Source: Pseudoalteromonas sp. MMG010 (lineage in GTDB: Bacteria > Pseudomonadota > Gammaproteobacteria > Enterobacterales > Alteromonadaceae). Taken from it: a stretch of 64,000 nucleotides of DNA. The stretch spans positions 1 through 64,000 of the forward strand of contig NZ_JAGJEG010000016.1 in the NCBI RefSeq assembly GCF_018100905.1, written 5' to 3'. Below are positions 19,065 through 26,567 of this stretch, piece by piece. A program made the position numbers and the translations under genes. Numbering within the stretch: position 1 is the first letter of the stretch; each line of letters starts with the position of its first letter. Below the pieces are notes generated by a model. The model did no database searches. It was given only the letters and a program-made list of their open reading frames with translations, and had not been told where the DNA came from.

Positions 19065-19142
19065 TAGTCTCATACTAAAGCACTTATGCAACTATGTAGT
19101 ATATTTACGCAGCAATAATAAAACCCAACAGTTGGAGGACGC

Positions 19143-20549
19143 ATGTCACAATCGGTTTTAGATTTTATTAAAGAAAATGACGTTAAATTCGTTGATTTAC
19201 GCTTTACAGATACTAAAGGTAAAGAGCAGCATGTATCGATCCCTCATCATCAAGTAGATGAAGATTTTTTCGAAGACGGTAAAATGTTCGACGGTTCTTC
19301 AATCGCAGGCTGGAAAGGCATTAACGAATCAGACATGGTACTCATGCCAGTACCTGAGTCAGCTAAGCTAGACCCTTTTACAGAAGAAGCTACATTAATT
19401 TTACGTTGTGACGTAGTTGAACCATCTACGTTCCAAGGTTACGAGCGTGACCCTCGTTCAGTTGCGAAACGCGCTGAAGAATACATGAAGTCTACCGGTA
19501 TTGCCGACACAGTATTATTTGGTCCAGAGCCAGAGTTTTTCATTTTTGATGACGTAAAATACAAATCAGATATGTCAGGTTCTATGTATAAAATTGATGC
19601 AGAAGAAGCATCATGGAATTCTGATAAAGATTACGAAGGCGGTAATACAGGACATCGCCCAGGTGTTAAAGGCGGTTACTTCCCGTGTTCACCAGTTGAT
19701 TCATCACAAGATTGGCGTTCAGCTACTTGTTTAGTTCTTGAAGAGCTAGGCCAAGTAGTAGAAGCACATCACCATGAAGTTGCAACAGCAGGTCAAAACG
19801 AAATCGCGACTCGCTTCAATACAATGGTTTTAAAAGCAGATGAAATCCAAGAGATGAAATATGTTATTCATAACATGGCTCATTTATATGGAAAGACAGC
19901 GACATTTATGCCAAAACCAATCGTTGGCGATAACGGTTCAGGTATGCACTGTCACCAATCTCTTGGTAAAGACGGCGTAAACTTATTTGCAGGTGACAAA
20001 TACGGCGGTTTATCTGAAGAAGCACTTTATTACATTGGTGGTATCATTAAACATGCAAAAGCAATTAATGCTTTCGCAAATGCATCTACTAACTCATATA
20101 AACGTTTAGTACCTGGCTTTGAAGCTCCAGTAATGCTTGCTTACTCTGCACGTAACCGCTCTGCATCAATTCGTATCCCTGTTGTGCCTTCAGCTAAAGG
20201 ACGTCGTATTGAAGTACGCTTCCCTGATCCAACAGCTAACCCATACCTTGCTTTCTCAGCAATGCTTATGGCTGGCCTTGACGGGATTAAAAATAAAATC
20301 CATCCTGGCGATGCAATGGATAAAGATTTATATGACTTACCAGCTGAAGAAGCTGCTGAGATCCCGCAAGTTGCATCATCACTAGAAGAAGCATTATCAG
20401 CACTTGATACAGACCGTGAATTCTTAACTCAAGGTAGTGTATTTACTGATGATTTAATCGATGCATATATTGCGCTTAAATCTCAAGAAGTTGAAAAACT
20501 AAACATGACAACTCACCCAGTTGAGTTTGAAATGTACTACAGCGTATAA
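19143..20549 (+). CDS. glnA: Glutamine synthetase, type I
   Basis: GlnA assimilates ammonia by ATP-dependent conversion of glutamate to glutamine, and forms a dodecamer in the cytosol. The 468 residues match the enteric GSI-beta type. [14 protein letters not shown] (~47-60), [11 protein letters not shown] (~127-137), [10 protein letters not shown] (~264-273) and [10 protein letters not shown] are conserved. Tyr397 in DLYDLPAEE is the adenylylation site, so activity is probably adjusted by GlnE. The start has TTGGAGG five bases upstream. Transcription is expected to be sigma-54/NtrC driven. The ntrBC genes lie just downstream after DUF4124, and a terminator follows glnA. Confidence 0.98.
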   Translation: MSQSVLDFIKENDVKFVDLRFTDTKGKEQHVSIPHHQVDEDFFEDGKMFDGSSIAGWKGINESDMVLMPVPESAKLDPFTEEATLILRCDVVEPSTFQGYERDPRSVAKRAEEYMKSTGIADTVLFGPEPEFFIFDDVKYKSDMSGSMYKIDAEEASWNSDKDYEGGNTGHRPGVKGGYFPCSPVDSSQDWRSATCLVLEELGQVVEAHHHEVATAGQNEIATRFNTMVLKADEIQEMKYVIHNMAHLYGKTATFMPKPIVGDNGSGMHCHQSLGKDGVNLFAGDKYGGLSEEALYYIGGIIKHAKAINAFANASTNSYKRLVPGFEAPVMLAYSARNRSASIRIPVVPSAKGRRIEVRFPDPTANPYLAFSAMLMAGLDGIKNKIHPGDAMDKDLYDLPAEEAAEIPQVASSLEEALSALDTDREFLTQGSVFTDDLIDAYIALKSQEVEKLNMTTHPVEFEMYYSV

Positions 20550-20569
20550 TTTAATATTGTATAAATAAT

Positions 20570-20593
20570 AAGCCCGCTATGCGGGCTTTTTTT
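20570..20593 (+). terminator. Terminator of glnA
   Basis: A stem of AAGCCCGC and GCGGGCTT with a TAT loop and a T7 tract begins 20 bp after the glnA stop. Confidence 0.85.
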
Positions 20594-20653
20594 ATGGTAA
20601 ATTACGAAAGACTCCACTAAAGTTAATACATGTATTAACTGCAAGGAAGCGAA

Positions 20654-21169
20654 GTGGAAGTAGTCAAAAAATTATTTTTTTTGTTCACTCTATTATTATT
20701 GAGTAACGACAGCTTAAGTAATGAAAAGAAAATTTATGCATGGCAGGATAAAAATGGCATATTAGTATTTTCAGATACACCACGAGTCGGTGCAAAAGAA
20801 GTTAAATTACTTAGTAAAAATTTAGTAATGCCCAGTACAGACTCTCATTCTTTTCATGAACCACAACAACCTACTAATATAAAATATAGAGTACTGATAA
20901 CATCACCTGAGCATAAAAAAACAATTAGAGAAAATACAGGTACAATTTATGTAACCAGTAGAATTGAACCTATTTTCGATAAAAGCTTTAAAGCACAGTT
21001 ATTCTTAGATGATAAACCACAAGGGACACCAGGCAATACAGCAATATTTGTACTCAATAATATTGACCGCGGGGAACACACATTACAAGTAAAGGTTTTT
21101 CGAGGAAAACAAGTGGTCGCATTAAGTGACATCCACATTTTTTACCTACATAAAAAAAGCATAAAGTGA
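20654..21169 (+). CDS. DUF4124 domain-containing secreted protein
   Basis: The product is 171 residues. A signal peptide (~1-22, FFLFTLLLLSNDSLS) is followed by DUF4124 (~25-60: KIYAWQDKNGILVFSDTPR), then a C-terminal beta-rich domain with IRENTGTIYVTSRIEPI and GEHTLQVKVFRG that resembles the DUF4124-linked Ig-like partner. It is probably periplasmic. DUF4124 proteins are commonly found between glnA and ntrB in Shewanella and Pseudoalteromonas, but their function is not known. It is 80 bp from ntrB. The spacer carries an NtrC box, so it may be regulated with the nitrogen genes. Confidence 0.8.
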   Translation: MEVVKKLFFLFTLLLLSNDSLSNEKKIYAWQDKNGILVFSDTPRVGAKEVKLLSKNLVMPSTDSHSFHEPQQPTNIKYRVLITSPEHKKTIRENTGTIYVTSRIEPIFDKSFKAQLFLDDKPQGTPGNTAIFVLNNIDRGEHTLQVKVFRGKQVVALSDIHIFYLHKKSIK

Positions 21170-21229
21170 AATAAATAAACTCACTGATCATTTAGTAATT
21201 TAATATACAAATTACTTTTTAAATATTAA

Positions 21230-21246
21230 CGCACTAAAGTGGTGCA
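21230..21246 (+). promoter_or_regulatory. NtrC-binding box directly at the ntrB start
   Basis: CGCACTAAAGTGGTGCA fits the NtrC consensus at every conserved position. It ends three bases before the ntrB ATG, so it also covers the ribosome-binding region. In E. coli NtrC binds the glnL promoter and represses ntrBC, so negative autoregulation is likely here. Confidence 0.75.
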
Positions 21247-21249
21247 GGA

Positions 21250-22320
21250 ATGACAATAAATAATAATGTGAGCCAAGAGCTCTTTGATATAATTTGGCAA
21301 AACCAATCGACAGCAGTCATGTTACTCGATGAAAATTACAAATTAATTTATACGAATAATAGTACTAGCGAGCTATTAGGCTTAGGGCCAAAACGTATAT
21401 TAGGACAACATTTCGATAGCTTATTTAACTACCATTCGATTGATTTAAAAAGTATAACTCAATACTCCTATGTAGATGGCATAGACTGCTACCAGCACAG
21501 GGCTGACGTGGTTTTTATCGATGCTAGGCATGCTAAATTAACGATAAGCTCAAGGCAAATTAAGTTCAAAAACCATATTTATATGCTACTTGAATGTCGC
21601 CAAACAGACGACGAAATTAAGCACAATCAAGCCTCAAATCAAATGCACCAATACCAAGCAGCCCGCAATTTAATTCGTGGTTTAGCGCACGAAATTAAAA
21701 ATCCGTTAGGCGGAATTCGCGGAGCGGCGCAGTTATTGCAATATGAAGTTGATCAACAAGAACGAGATCAATGTGCCGAACTAATTATCGAACAAGCTGA
21801 TCGCTTAAGAGAGTTAGTTGACCGACTATTAGGACCTAATCAACTACCACAAAAAACGTATGGTAATATCCACCAAACGTTAGAGTCGGTAATTAAGCTA
21901 AGTACGTTAGATAACTGTACCAATATACGCTTAAAGAAAGATTATGATCCGAGTATTCCCGATGTGTATATTGATCAGGGTAAAGTTCAACAAGTGGTAT
22001 TGAATATAGTGCGAAATGCACAACAAGCACTTGTTGATGGTGGTGAAATAACAATAAAAACGCGTATAAACCACCAGCACCGTCGCCCAGGAAAGGCCCC
22101 TAAAAAGGCACTGTTGATCCAAATATCTGATAATGGACCAGGCATACATCACAGTATAAAAGAAACCTTATTTTATCCTATGACCACCAATAAAGAGGGG
22201 GGATCAGGATTAGGGCTCTCTATAGCACAAACGCTCATTGATCAACATGACGGTTATATAGATTGTGATAGCTGGCCTGGCCATACTGAATTTAATATTT
22301 ATCTGCCGTTTACAGATTAA
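21250..22320 (+). CDS. glnL: Nitrogen regulation sensor histidine kinase NtrB
   Basis: NtrB (GlnL) autophosphorylates and phosphorylates NtrC when nitrogen is scarce; PII (GlnB) turns it to phosphatase. The 356 residues include an N-terminal PAS domain (~10-115), His147 in GLAHEIKNPLGGIRGAAQ, and an ATPase domain with N box IVRNAQQAL (~254-262), G1 ISDNGPGIH and G2 EGGSGLGLSIAQTL. There is no membrane segment. AGGA directly abuts the ATG, which is unusually close, and the NtrC box overlaps this region. The gene ends three codons before the likely ntrC frame start. Confidence 0.94.
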   Translation: MTINNNVSQELFDIIWQNQSTAVMLLDENYKLIYTNNSTSELLGLGPKRILGQHFDSLFNYHSIDLKSITQYSYVDGIDCYQHRADVVFIDARHAKLTISSRQIKFKNHIYMLLECRQTDDEIKHNQASNQMHQYQAARNLIRGLAHEIKNPLGGIRGAAQLLQYEVDQQERDQCAELIIEQADRLRELVDRLLGPNQLPQKTYGNIHQTLESVIKLSTLDNCTNIRLKKDYDPSIPDVYIDQGKVQQVVLNIVRNAQQALVDGGEITIKTRINHQHRRPGKAPKKALLIQISDNGPGIHHSIKETLFYPMTTNKEGGSGLGLSIAQTLIDQHDGYIDCDSWPGHTEFNIYLPFTD

Positions 22321-22335
22321 TGGTTGGGAGTTTAC

Positions 22336-23721
22336 ATGAAAACAGTTTGGCTTGTTGATGACGATGCTTCGATTCGTTTTGTTCTTGAAAAAGCACTCAC
22401 TCGTGCTGGTTTTGAAGCTGAAAGCTTTGCTAATGCACAAGATGTATTAAGTGCACTTAAGTTTAGTCAACCAACTGTGTTGGTATCTGATGTACGCATG
22501 CCTGGTATGGATGGCATGGCGTTACTAGAGCTTATTGCAGAGCAAAATCCGGGTTTACCAGTGATTATAATGACCGCACACTCTGATTTAGACTCTGCGG
22601 TAAACGCTTTTCAAAAAGGGGCATTTGAATACCTTGCCAAGCCGTTTGATTTAAACGAAGCCGTTGCGTTAGTAGAAAGTGCATGTAGAGCTAATTCATC
22701 CAAAAAAACTAAGCGCAAGCAAGAACCTCCTAAAAGCGCACACATCATTGGTGAAGCCCCTGCTATGCAGGAAGTGTTTAGAGCAATAGGTAAACTATCA
22801 GCCTCAAGCATGAGTGTTTTAATCAATGGTGAGTCAGGTACTGGTAAAGAGTTAGTCGCTAGCGCATTACATAATCATAGTCCACGTAAAGAAAATCAAT
22901 TTATCGCCTTAAATATGGCGGCAATCCCCAAAGAACTTGTAGAATCTGAGTTATTTGGTCATGAAAAAGGTGCTTTTACCGGTGCGGATAGTGTGCGTAA
23001 AGGTCGCTTTGAGCAAGCCAATAGTGGCACCCTATTTTTAGATGAGATTGGCGATATGCCATTGGATGTGCAAACACGTTTATTACGCGTGCTCGCCGAT
23101 GGTGAATTCTACCGTGTGGGAGGGCATCAAAGTATAAAAGTTGATGTACGCATCATTGCTGCCACCCATCAAAATTTAGAAGATTTAGTGAAACAAGGTA
23201 AATTTAGGGATGATTTATTTCATCGTTTGAACGTTGTTCGCCTGCGTTTACCAGCCTTAAGGGAGCGCACTGAAGATATAGAGCGACTCTCGCAGCACTT
23301 TTTGCATAAAAGCGCTAAAGACTTACAGGTCGAAAGCAAAATACTCAGCCCAAAAGCCACCGAACAATTAAGGTTATTTAATTGGCCTGGAAATGTTCGT
23401 CAATTAGAAAACACGTGTCGCTGGTTGACAGTTATGGCTCCTGGTGAACTGGTGAGTGAACAAGATTTACCTCCTGAAATCCTCTGCGTAGCACCATCAC
23501 AGCAAGAAGGTGATTGGCTAGATGCATTCCAGCAATGGCTAAATCAAGAGCTAAAACAGGGTAAAGAAAATATTTGGCCAGATGTACAAGCCCAATTAGA
23601 AACGCGTTTAATTCAAGCTGCATTAGCTAATTGTTCTGGGCATAAACAAGAAGCGGCAATAAAAATAGGTTGGGGTCGCAACACATTGACCCGAAAGTTA
23701 AAAGAGCGCAATATTAACTAA
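22336..23721 (+). CDS. glnG: Nitrogen regulator NtrC
   Basis: NtrC (GlnG) is the sigma-54 activator of nitrogen-limitation genes. The 461 residues give a receiver with Asp52 (VSDVRMPG), an AAA+ domain with Walker A NGESGTGKELVA (~161-172), the sigma-54-contacting GAFTGAD loop, Walker B TLFLDEIGDMP and the arginine-finger region, and a Fis-type helix-turn-helix at the C-terminus (~430-461, GWGRNTLTRKLKE). The frame opens at a TTG at 22324, but the ATG at 22336 has GGGAG five bases upstream and aligns with the family. It is translationally close to ntrB (16 bp). Confidence 0.96.
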   Translation: MKTVWLVDDDASIRFVLEKALTRAGFEAESFANAQDVLSALKFSQPTVLVSDVRMPGMDGMALLELIAEQNPGLPVIIMTAHSDLDSAVNAFQKGAFEYLAKPFDLNEAVALVESACRANSSKKTKRKQEPPKSAHIIGEAPAMQEVFRAIGKLSASSMSVLINGESGTGKELVASALHNHSPRKENQFIALNMAAIPKELVESELFGHEKGAFTGADSVRKGRFEQANSGTLFLDEIGDMPLDVQTRLLRVLADGEFYRVGGHQSIKVDVRIIAATHQNLEDLVKQGKFRDDLFHRLNVVRLRLPALRERTEDIERLSQHFLHKSAKDLQVESKILSPKATEQLRLFNWPGNVRQLENTCRWLTVMAPGELVSEQDLPPEILCVAPSQQEGDWLDAFQQWLNQELKQGKENIWPDVQAQLETRLIQAALANCSGHKQEAAIKIGWGRNTLTRKLKERNIN

Positions 23722-23746
23722 CACTCCTTATTAATTTTGGTTATTA

Positions 23747-24205
23747 ATGAAGTTAATTGAACATATTCCTTTGTTTAAACAAATGGAGATTATAAATAGG
23801 CTGCACTTTTTTAAAGATTTCACGCTGGGTGAACGCCAAGTGCTTTTAGAATCGTTCGGCCTTTTATATTTAGTTAATCAAAATCAGTTTTTGTTTAAAC
23901 GGTTCGATAACGACAAACATTTATATATTGTACTCAGCGGTGCATTATTAGTGTTTAAGCATAATCATTTATTAGAGCTAGGTACTATTGAGCCAGGTGA
24001 CTTTATAGGTGAAGGTGCCTTTATTAGTCACCGAGAGCGTAGCACCAATGCTCGTGCTAAAACCGACACTATTGTACTGGCCATTACCCCAGAAGCCCTA
24101 ACAAAGCTTCCCAATGTGATCCGCGAAAAAATAAAAGACCAGATAATCGAAGGAATGAGCTTACGCATTGCAAAGCTTAGTGAGCATATAGAAACCCACG
24201 GTTAG
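23747..24205 (+). CDS. Small cyclic-nucleotide-binding-fold protein
   Basis: The product is 152 residues with a single cNMP-binding beta-barrel: FLFKRFDNDKHLYIVLSGALLVF, LELGTIEPGDFIGEGAFIS, then RSTNARAKTDTIVLAITPEAL, where the phosphate-binding cassette would hold GEGAF and RS/T. There is no DNA-binding or catalytic domain. Whether it binds cAMP is not shown, since the GE and R positions are kept but the rest differs. It lies 25 bp downstream of ntrC, so it may be cotranscribed. Its role in nitrogen control is unknown. A minus-strand lipoprotein gene ends immediately beyond it. Confidence 0.7.
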   Translation: MKLIEHIPLFKQMEIINRLHFFKDFTLGERQVLLESFGLLYLVNQNQFLFKRFDNDKHLYIVLSGALLVFKHNHLLELGTIEPGDFIGEGAFISHRERSTNARAKTDTIVLAITPEALTKLPNVIREKIKDQIIEGMSLRIAKLSEHIETHG

Positions 24206-24206
24206 T

Positions 24207-24872
24207 TCAGTCCATGTAAACCGTTTGCAATGAGCAATCAAGCCAACCGGGGTAATTAACATGTGCCGTAATAGTGTAAGTATCTGATGGCTTGGCGCCA
24301 AAGGGCGTCGCTACAAGCGGCTGTGAGTGGCTGTATGTTTGCGAGTAGGTTTTAAAATAAATAACAACATAACCATATAAATACTCCCACCTCAGCCTCA
24401 CTACTGCACCACTTGGTAATGTAAATTCAACGTATTCATTTGAAAATCTAACCGCTAAATCATTGTATTTATCGTCGCTGCAATAGGTTGTTCTTAACCG
24501 AGACGGCATAGTAAAAGCATCTTCTCCATCAGCACCCTTTAAATAAAAACCAATATTACCATCACCATAAAAGTGATTTGCACGTGTGATGTAGTTAATT
24601 TCAGGTTGATAACCTAGCTCTTGCATAATAATAGCTAATTGCTGAGTCTCTTTTTGGTAAATTTTATCGCTTGATAAAAGCAAGGTGGCTTCACCAAAAT
24701 CAGATGGAATGGCCAGCTCTACATATTCATAAGGGAGGTTTTGTGCGTTTAGTGCGGCCTCTAGTTGATTGCGCTGCTCATCTTGTAAGTTTTCACTAAA
24801 AACATAAACAGTAGGTTGTTGGCACGCAGCTAATAGCAATACCCACACACCGATTAAAATTGCATTTTTCAT
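24207..24872 (-). CDS. Lipoprotein of unknown function
   Basis: The 221-residue product has a type II signal (LLLAACQQ, lipobox LAAC with Cys17). I do not recognise the mature part, which is rich in aromatic and polar residues (PTVYVFSENLQDEQRNQLE, then RANHFYGDGNIGFYLKG and HVNYPGWLDCSLQTVYMD). Two further Cys near the C-terminus may pair. The start has AGAGG six bases upstream. It is convergent with the cNMP-fold gene, with only a base between the two stops, and there is no other obvious partner. Confidence 0.7.
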   Translation of the reverse strand: MKNAILIGVWVLLLAACQQPTVYVFSENLQDEQRNQLEAALNAQNLPYEYVELAIPSDFGEATLLLSSDKIYQKETQQLAIIMQELGYQPEINYITRANHFYGDGNIGFYLKGADGEDAFTMPSRLRTTYCSDDKYNDLAVRFSNEYVEFTLPSGAVVRLRWEYLYGYVVIYFKTYSQTYSHSQPLVATPFGAKPSDTYTITAHVNYPGWLDCSLQTVYMD

Positions 24873-24956
24873 AGCTACCTCTAGTGATCACAACGCTAGC
24901 CTATTAGAGAGTAGTATCAATAACAATTTAATACCGATTCGCTTAATTAAATATTA

Positions 24957-25250
24957 TTACTGATTGGTATGACTGGTTTGGCTATTAAACCAGGCATCAA
25001 CACTACTTCGTGTATATAAAATTTCTTTAAATAAGCGATGACGTTGGTACTTAAGTGGGGTCTTTTTATTAAATTCACCGCACACAATTTGACAATGGCT
25101 GTCATTAAATTTAGAAATTATAGAAAAACTTTGTTCGCAAGTATGAACACCAACTTTAGATTTTAAATGACTTCGTACATCATCGGCAGTTAATAAACCC
25201 GAATTATCCAAACCCATTAAATCTTTTTTTAATGCTAACCTAACACCCAT
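24957..25250 (-). CDS. Small hypothetical protein
   Basis: The product is 97 residues with no recognisable family. It has no signal peptide or membrane segment and contains three Cys (HTCEQSF, SHCQIVCGEF). AGG lies seven to eight bases ahead of the ATG, and the frame runs from there to a stop at 24957. The coding probability is moderate because there is no homology to lean on. It sits alone between two terminator-less gaps. Confidence 0.5.
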   Translation of the reverse strand: MGVRLALKKDLMGLDNSGLLTADDVRSHLKSKVGVHTCEQSFSIISKFNDSHCQIVCGEFNKKTPLKYQRHRLFKEILYTRSSVDAWFNSQTSHTNQ

Positions 25251-25424
25251 TTTTACACCTTTCTTTATTATTTACCTATTTTTTTTACCTTTGAGCAAGT
25301 AACAGGCCATTTCATTTTCAAACTCTAGCAACTAATTACTACAGACTTGTTAAAGACACGAGGAGTGGCAAAAAAGTTTCTAAAAAATTTACCTCCTCAT
25401 CGCATTGAACATCTACATCCGTAG

Positions 25425-25453
25425 GTGCAATCACCAGCACAAGCCTTTATAAT
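25425..25453 (+). promoter_or_regulatory. Putative promoter of the S4-domain gene
   Basis: A perfect TATAAT (25448-25453) lies 17 bp after GTGCAA (25425-25430) and ~32 bp before the ATG at 25485. The -10 sits in the loop of an inverted repeat (AAGCCTTT / AAAGGCTT, 25441-25461). Confidence 0.4.
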
Positions 25454-25484
25454 AAAGGCTTCACACCTATTACAGAGACGTAAA

Positions 25485-25868
25485 ATGAGCGAACAATACA
25501 TTGAAATTGAATTAGAAGAAGAGCCGATAGAGTTATGTAACTTGCTAAAAGTGCTCGACTTAGTTCAAACCGGAGGCCAAGCTAAAGCGCTAATAGGTGA
25601 AGGGTATGTTGGTGTGAACCATGAAATTTGTACAATCAAACGGAAAAAATTATACAGTGGTGATGTACTCGCATTCGATGGCGAGTTTTTTCAACTCACT
25701 CTTAGTGCTGATGCAGTTGCAGCTACACGCCCTCAAAATCCGCCAGCAGCACCAGAAAAAGTGAATCAACAGAGCACGACTACAGCCCCGGTAAAAAATA
25801 AGCGAAAGCGTAATAAAAAACCAAAAGTAGATGAAAATACAGGTCGTCGTCCTATTTCTTTTGGCTAA
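25485..25868 (+). CDS. S4-domain RNA-binding protein (YbcJ-like) with basic tail
   Basis: This small RNA-binding protein has the S4 fold at ~10-70: IELCNLLKVLDLVQTGGQAKALIGEGYVGVNHE resembles E. coli YbcJ. It is 127 residues from the ATG at 25485. The frame runs 20 codons further upstream, but the start has GAGACG ahead and the family begins there. Unlike YbcJ (~70 residues), it carries a C-terminal extension of ~55 residues: Ala/Pro/Gln-rich, then KNKRKRNKKPK, then GRRPISFG. The basic tail probably helps RNA or ribosome binding; that is inference. It is a single gene. Confidence 0.8.
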   Translation: MSEQYIEIELEEEPIELCNLLKVLDLVQTGGQAKALIGEGYVGVNHEICTIKRKKLYSGDVLAFDGEFFQLTLSADAVAATRPQNPPAAPEKVNQQSTTTAPVKNKRKRNKKPKVDENTGRRPISFG

Positions 25869-25952
25869 TTAACATCGCCTTCATAGGTCACCTTGTATTA
25901 CTCACAAATCTGCTCTTTAATAACCTTATTGATAAAATAATAAGGTTATATT

Positions 25953-26381
25953 ATGACGACCGCAATCGCACCTAACTGGCTAAAGCCACTTGCTTGGGCT
26001 GCATTAATTTGGAATTTACTAGGTGTAACCGCATTTATAATACAACTAATGATGACACCCGAAACTCTAAGTAAATTACCATTAGATCAACAAGCTTCCT
26101 ATTCAAACATCCCTTATTGGGCCACCCTTGCATTTGCTATTGCCGTGTTTTCAGGGACACTCGCTTGCTTGCTTTTAATATATAAAAATAAATTAGCGAG
26201 TGTGTTATGTACACTGTCGTTGTGCGGCATATTAGTACAGCAATATTATAATTTTATTGTGATAGATAGTATTAACCTCCTCGGTATTAGCGCAATTACA
26301 ATGCCTTTATTGGTTATTATTATTGCAATATGTTTACTGGCCCTAAGTATTAAAGGCAATCGTTTAGGCTGGCTTAAATAA
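25953..26381 (+). CDS. Four-helix membrane protein of unknown function
   Basis: The product is 142 residues with four predicted membrane helices (about 14-33, 55-75, 85-103 and 112-132). It has no catalytic motif, and the pattern ALIWNLLGVTAF occurs in a widespread uncharacterised integral-membrane family. It is a single gene between the S4-domain gene and acnA. The function is unknown. Confidence 0.7.
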   Translation: MTTAIAPNWLKPLAWAALIWNLLGVTAFIIQLMMTPETLSKLPLDQQASYSNIPYWATLAFAIAVFSGTLACLLLIYKNKLASVLCTLSLCGILVQQYYNFIVIDSINLLGISAITMPLLVIIIAICLLALSIKGNRLGWLK

Positions 26382-26493
26382 CCCGCATATAAAATGCGTA
26401 TGGTGTTATACAACCCTTAAATTTCAGCATTTAAAAAAACTAAATACACTTTCAAAAGCACTGCTCAGTTCTGATTTTTACACTTTTGTGTTT

Positions 26494-26502
26494 TGGTATA
26501 CT
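26494..26502 (+). promoter_or_regulatory. Putative extended -10 promoter of acnA
   Basis: TGG followed by TATACT forms an extended -10 box 66 bp upstream of the acnA ATG. I see no good -35, which is tolerated for extended -10 promoters. Confidence 0.35.
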
Positions 26503-26567
26503 GTTTGCAGCTAATAAAACTATAAAACTCTTCCAAAGGCATTAATTTAATTACCAAGGGGCAGATT

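Noticed and set aside
25364..25405. GAGGAG...CTCCTC inverted repeat as a terminator
   Set aside because: The arms are only six bases and the loop is about 30 nt with no T run at the right place.
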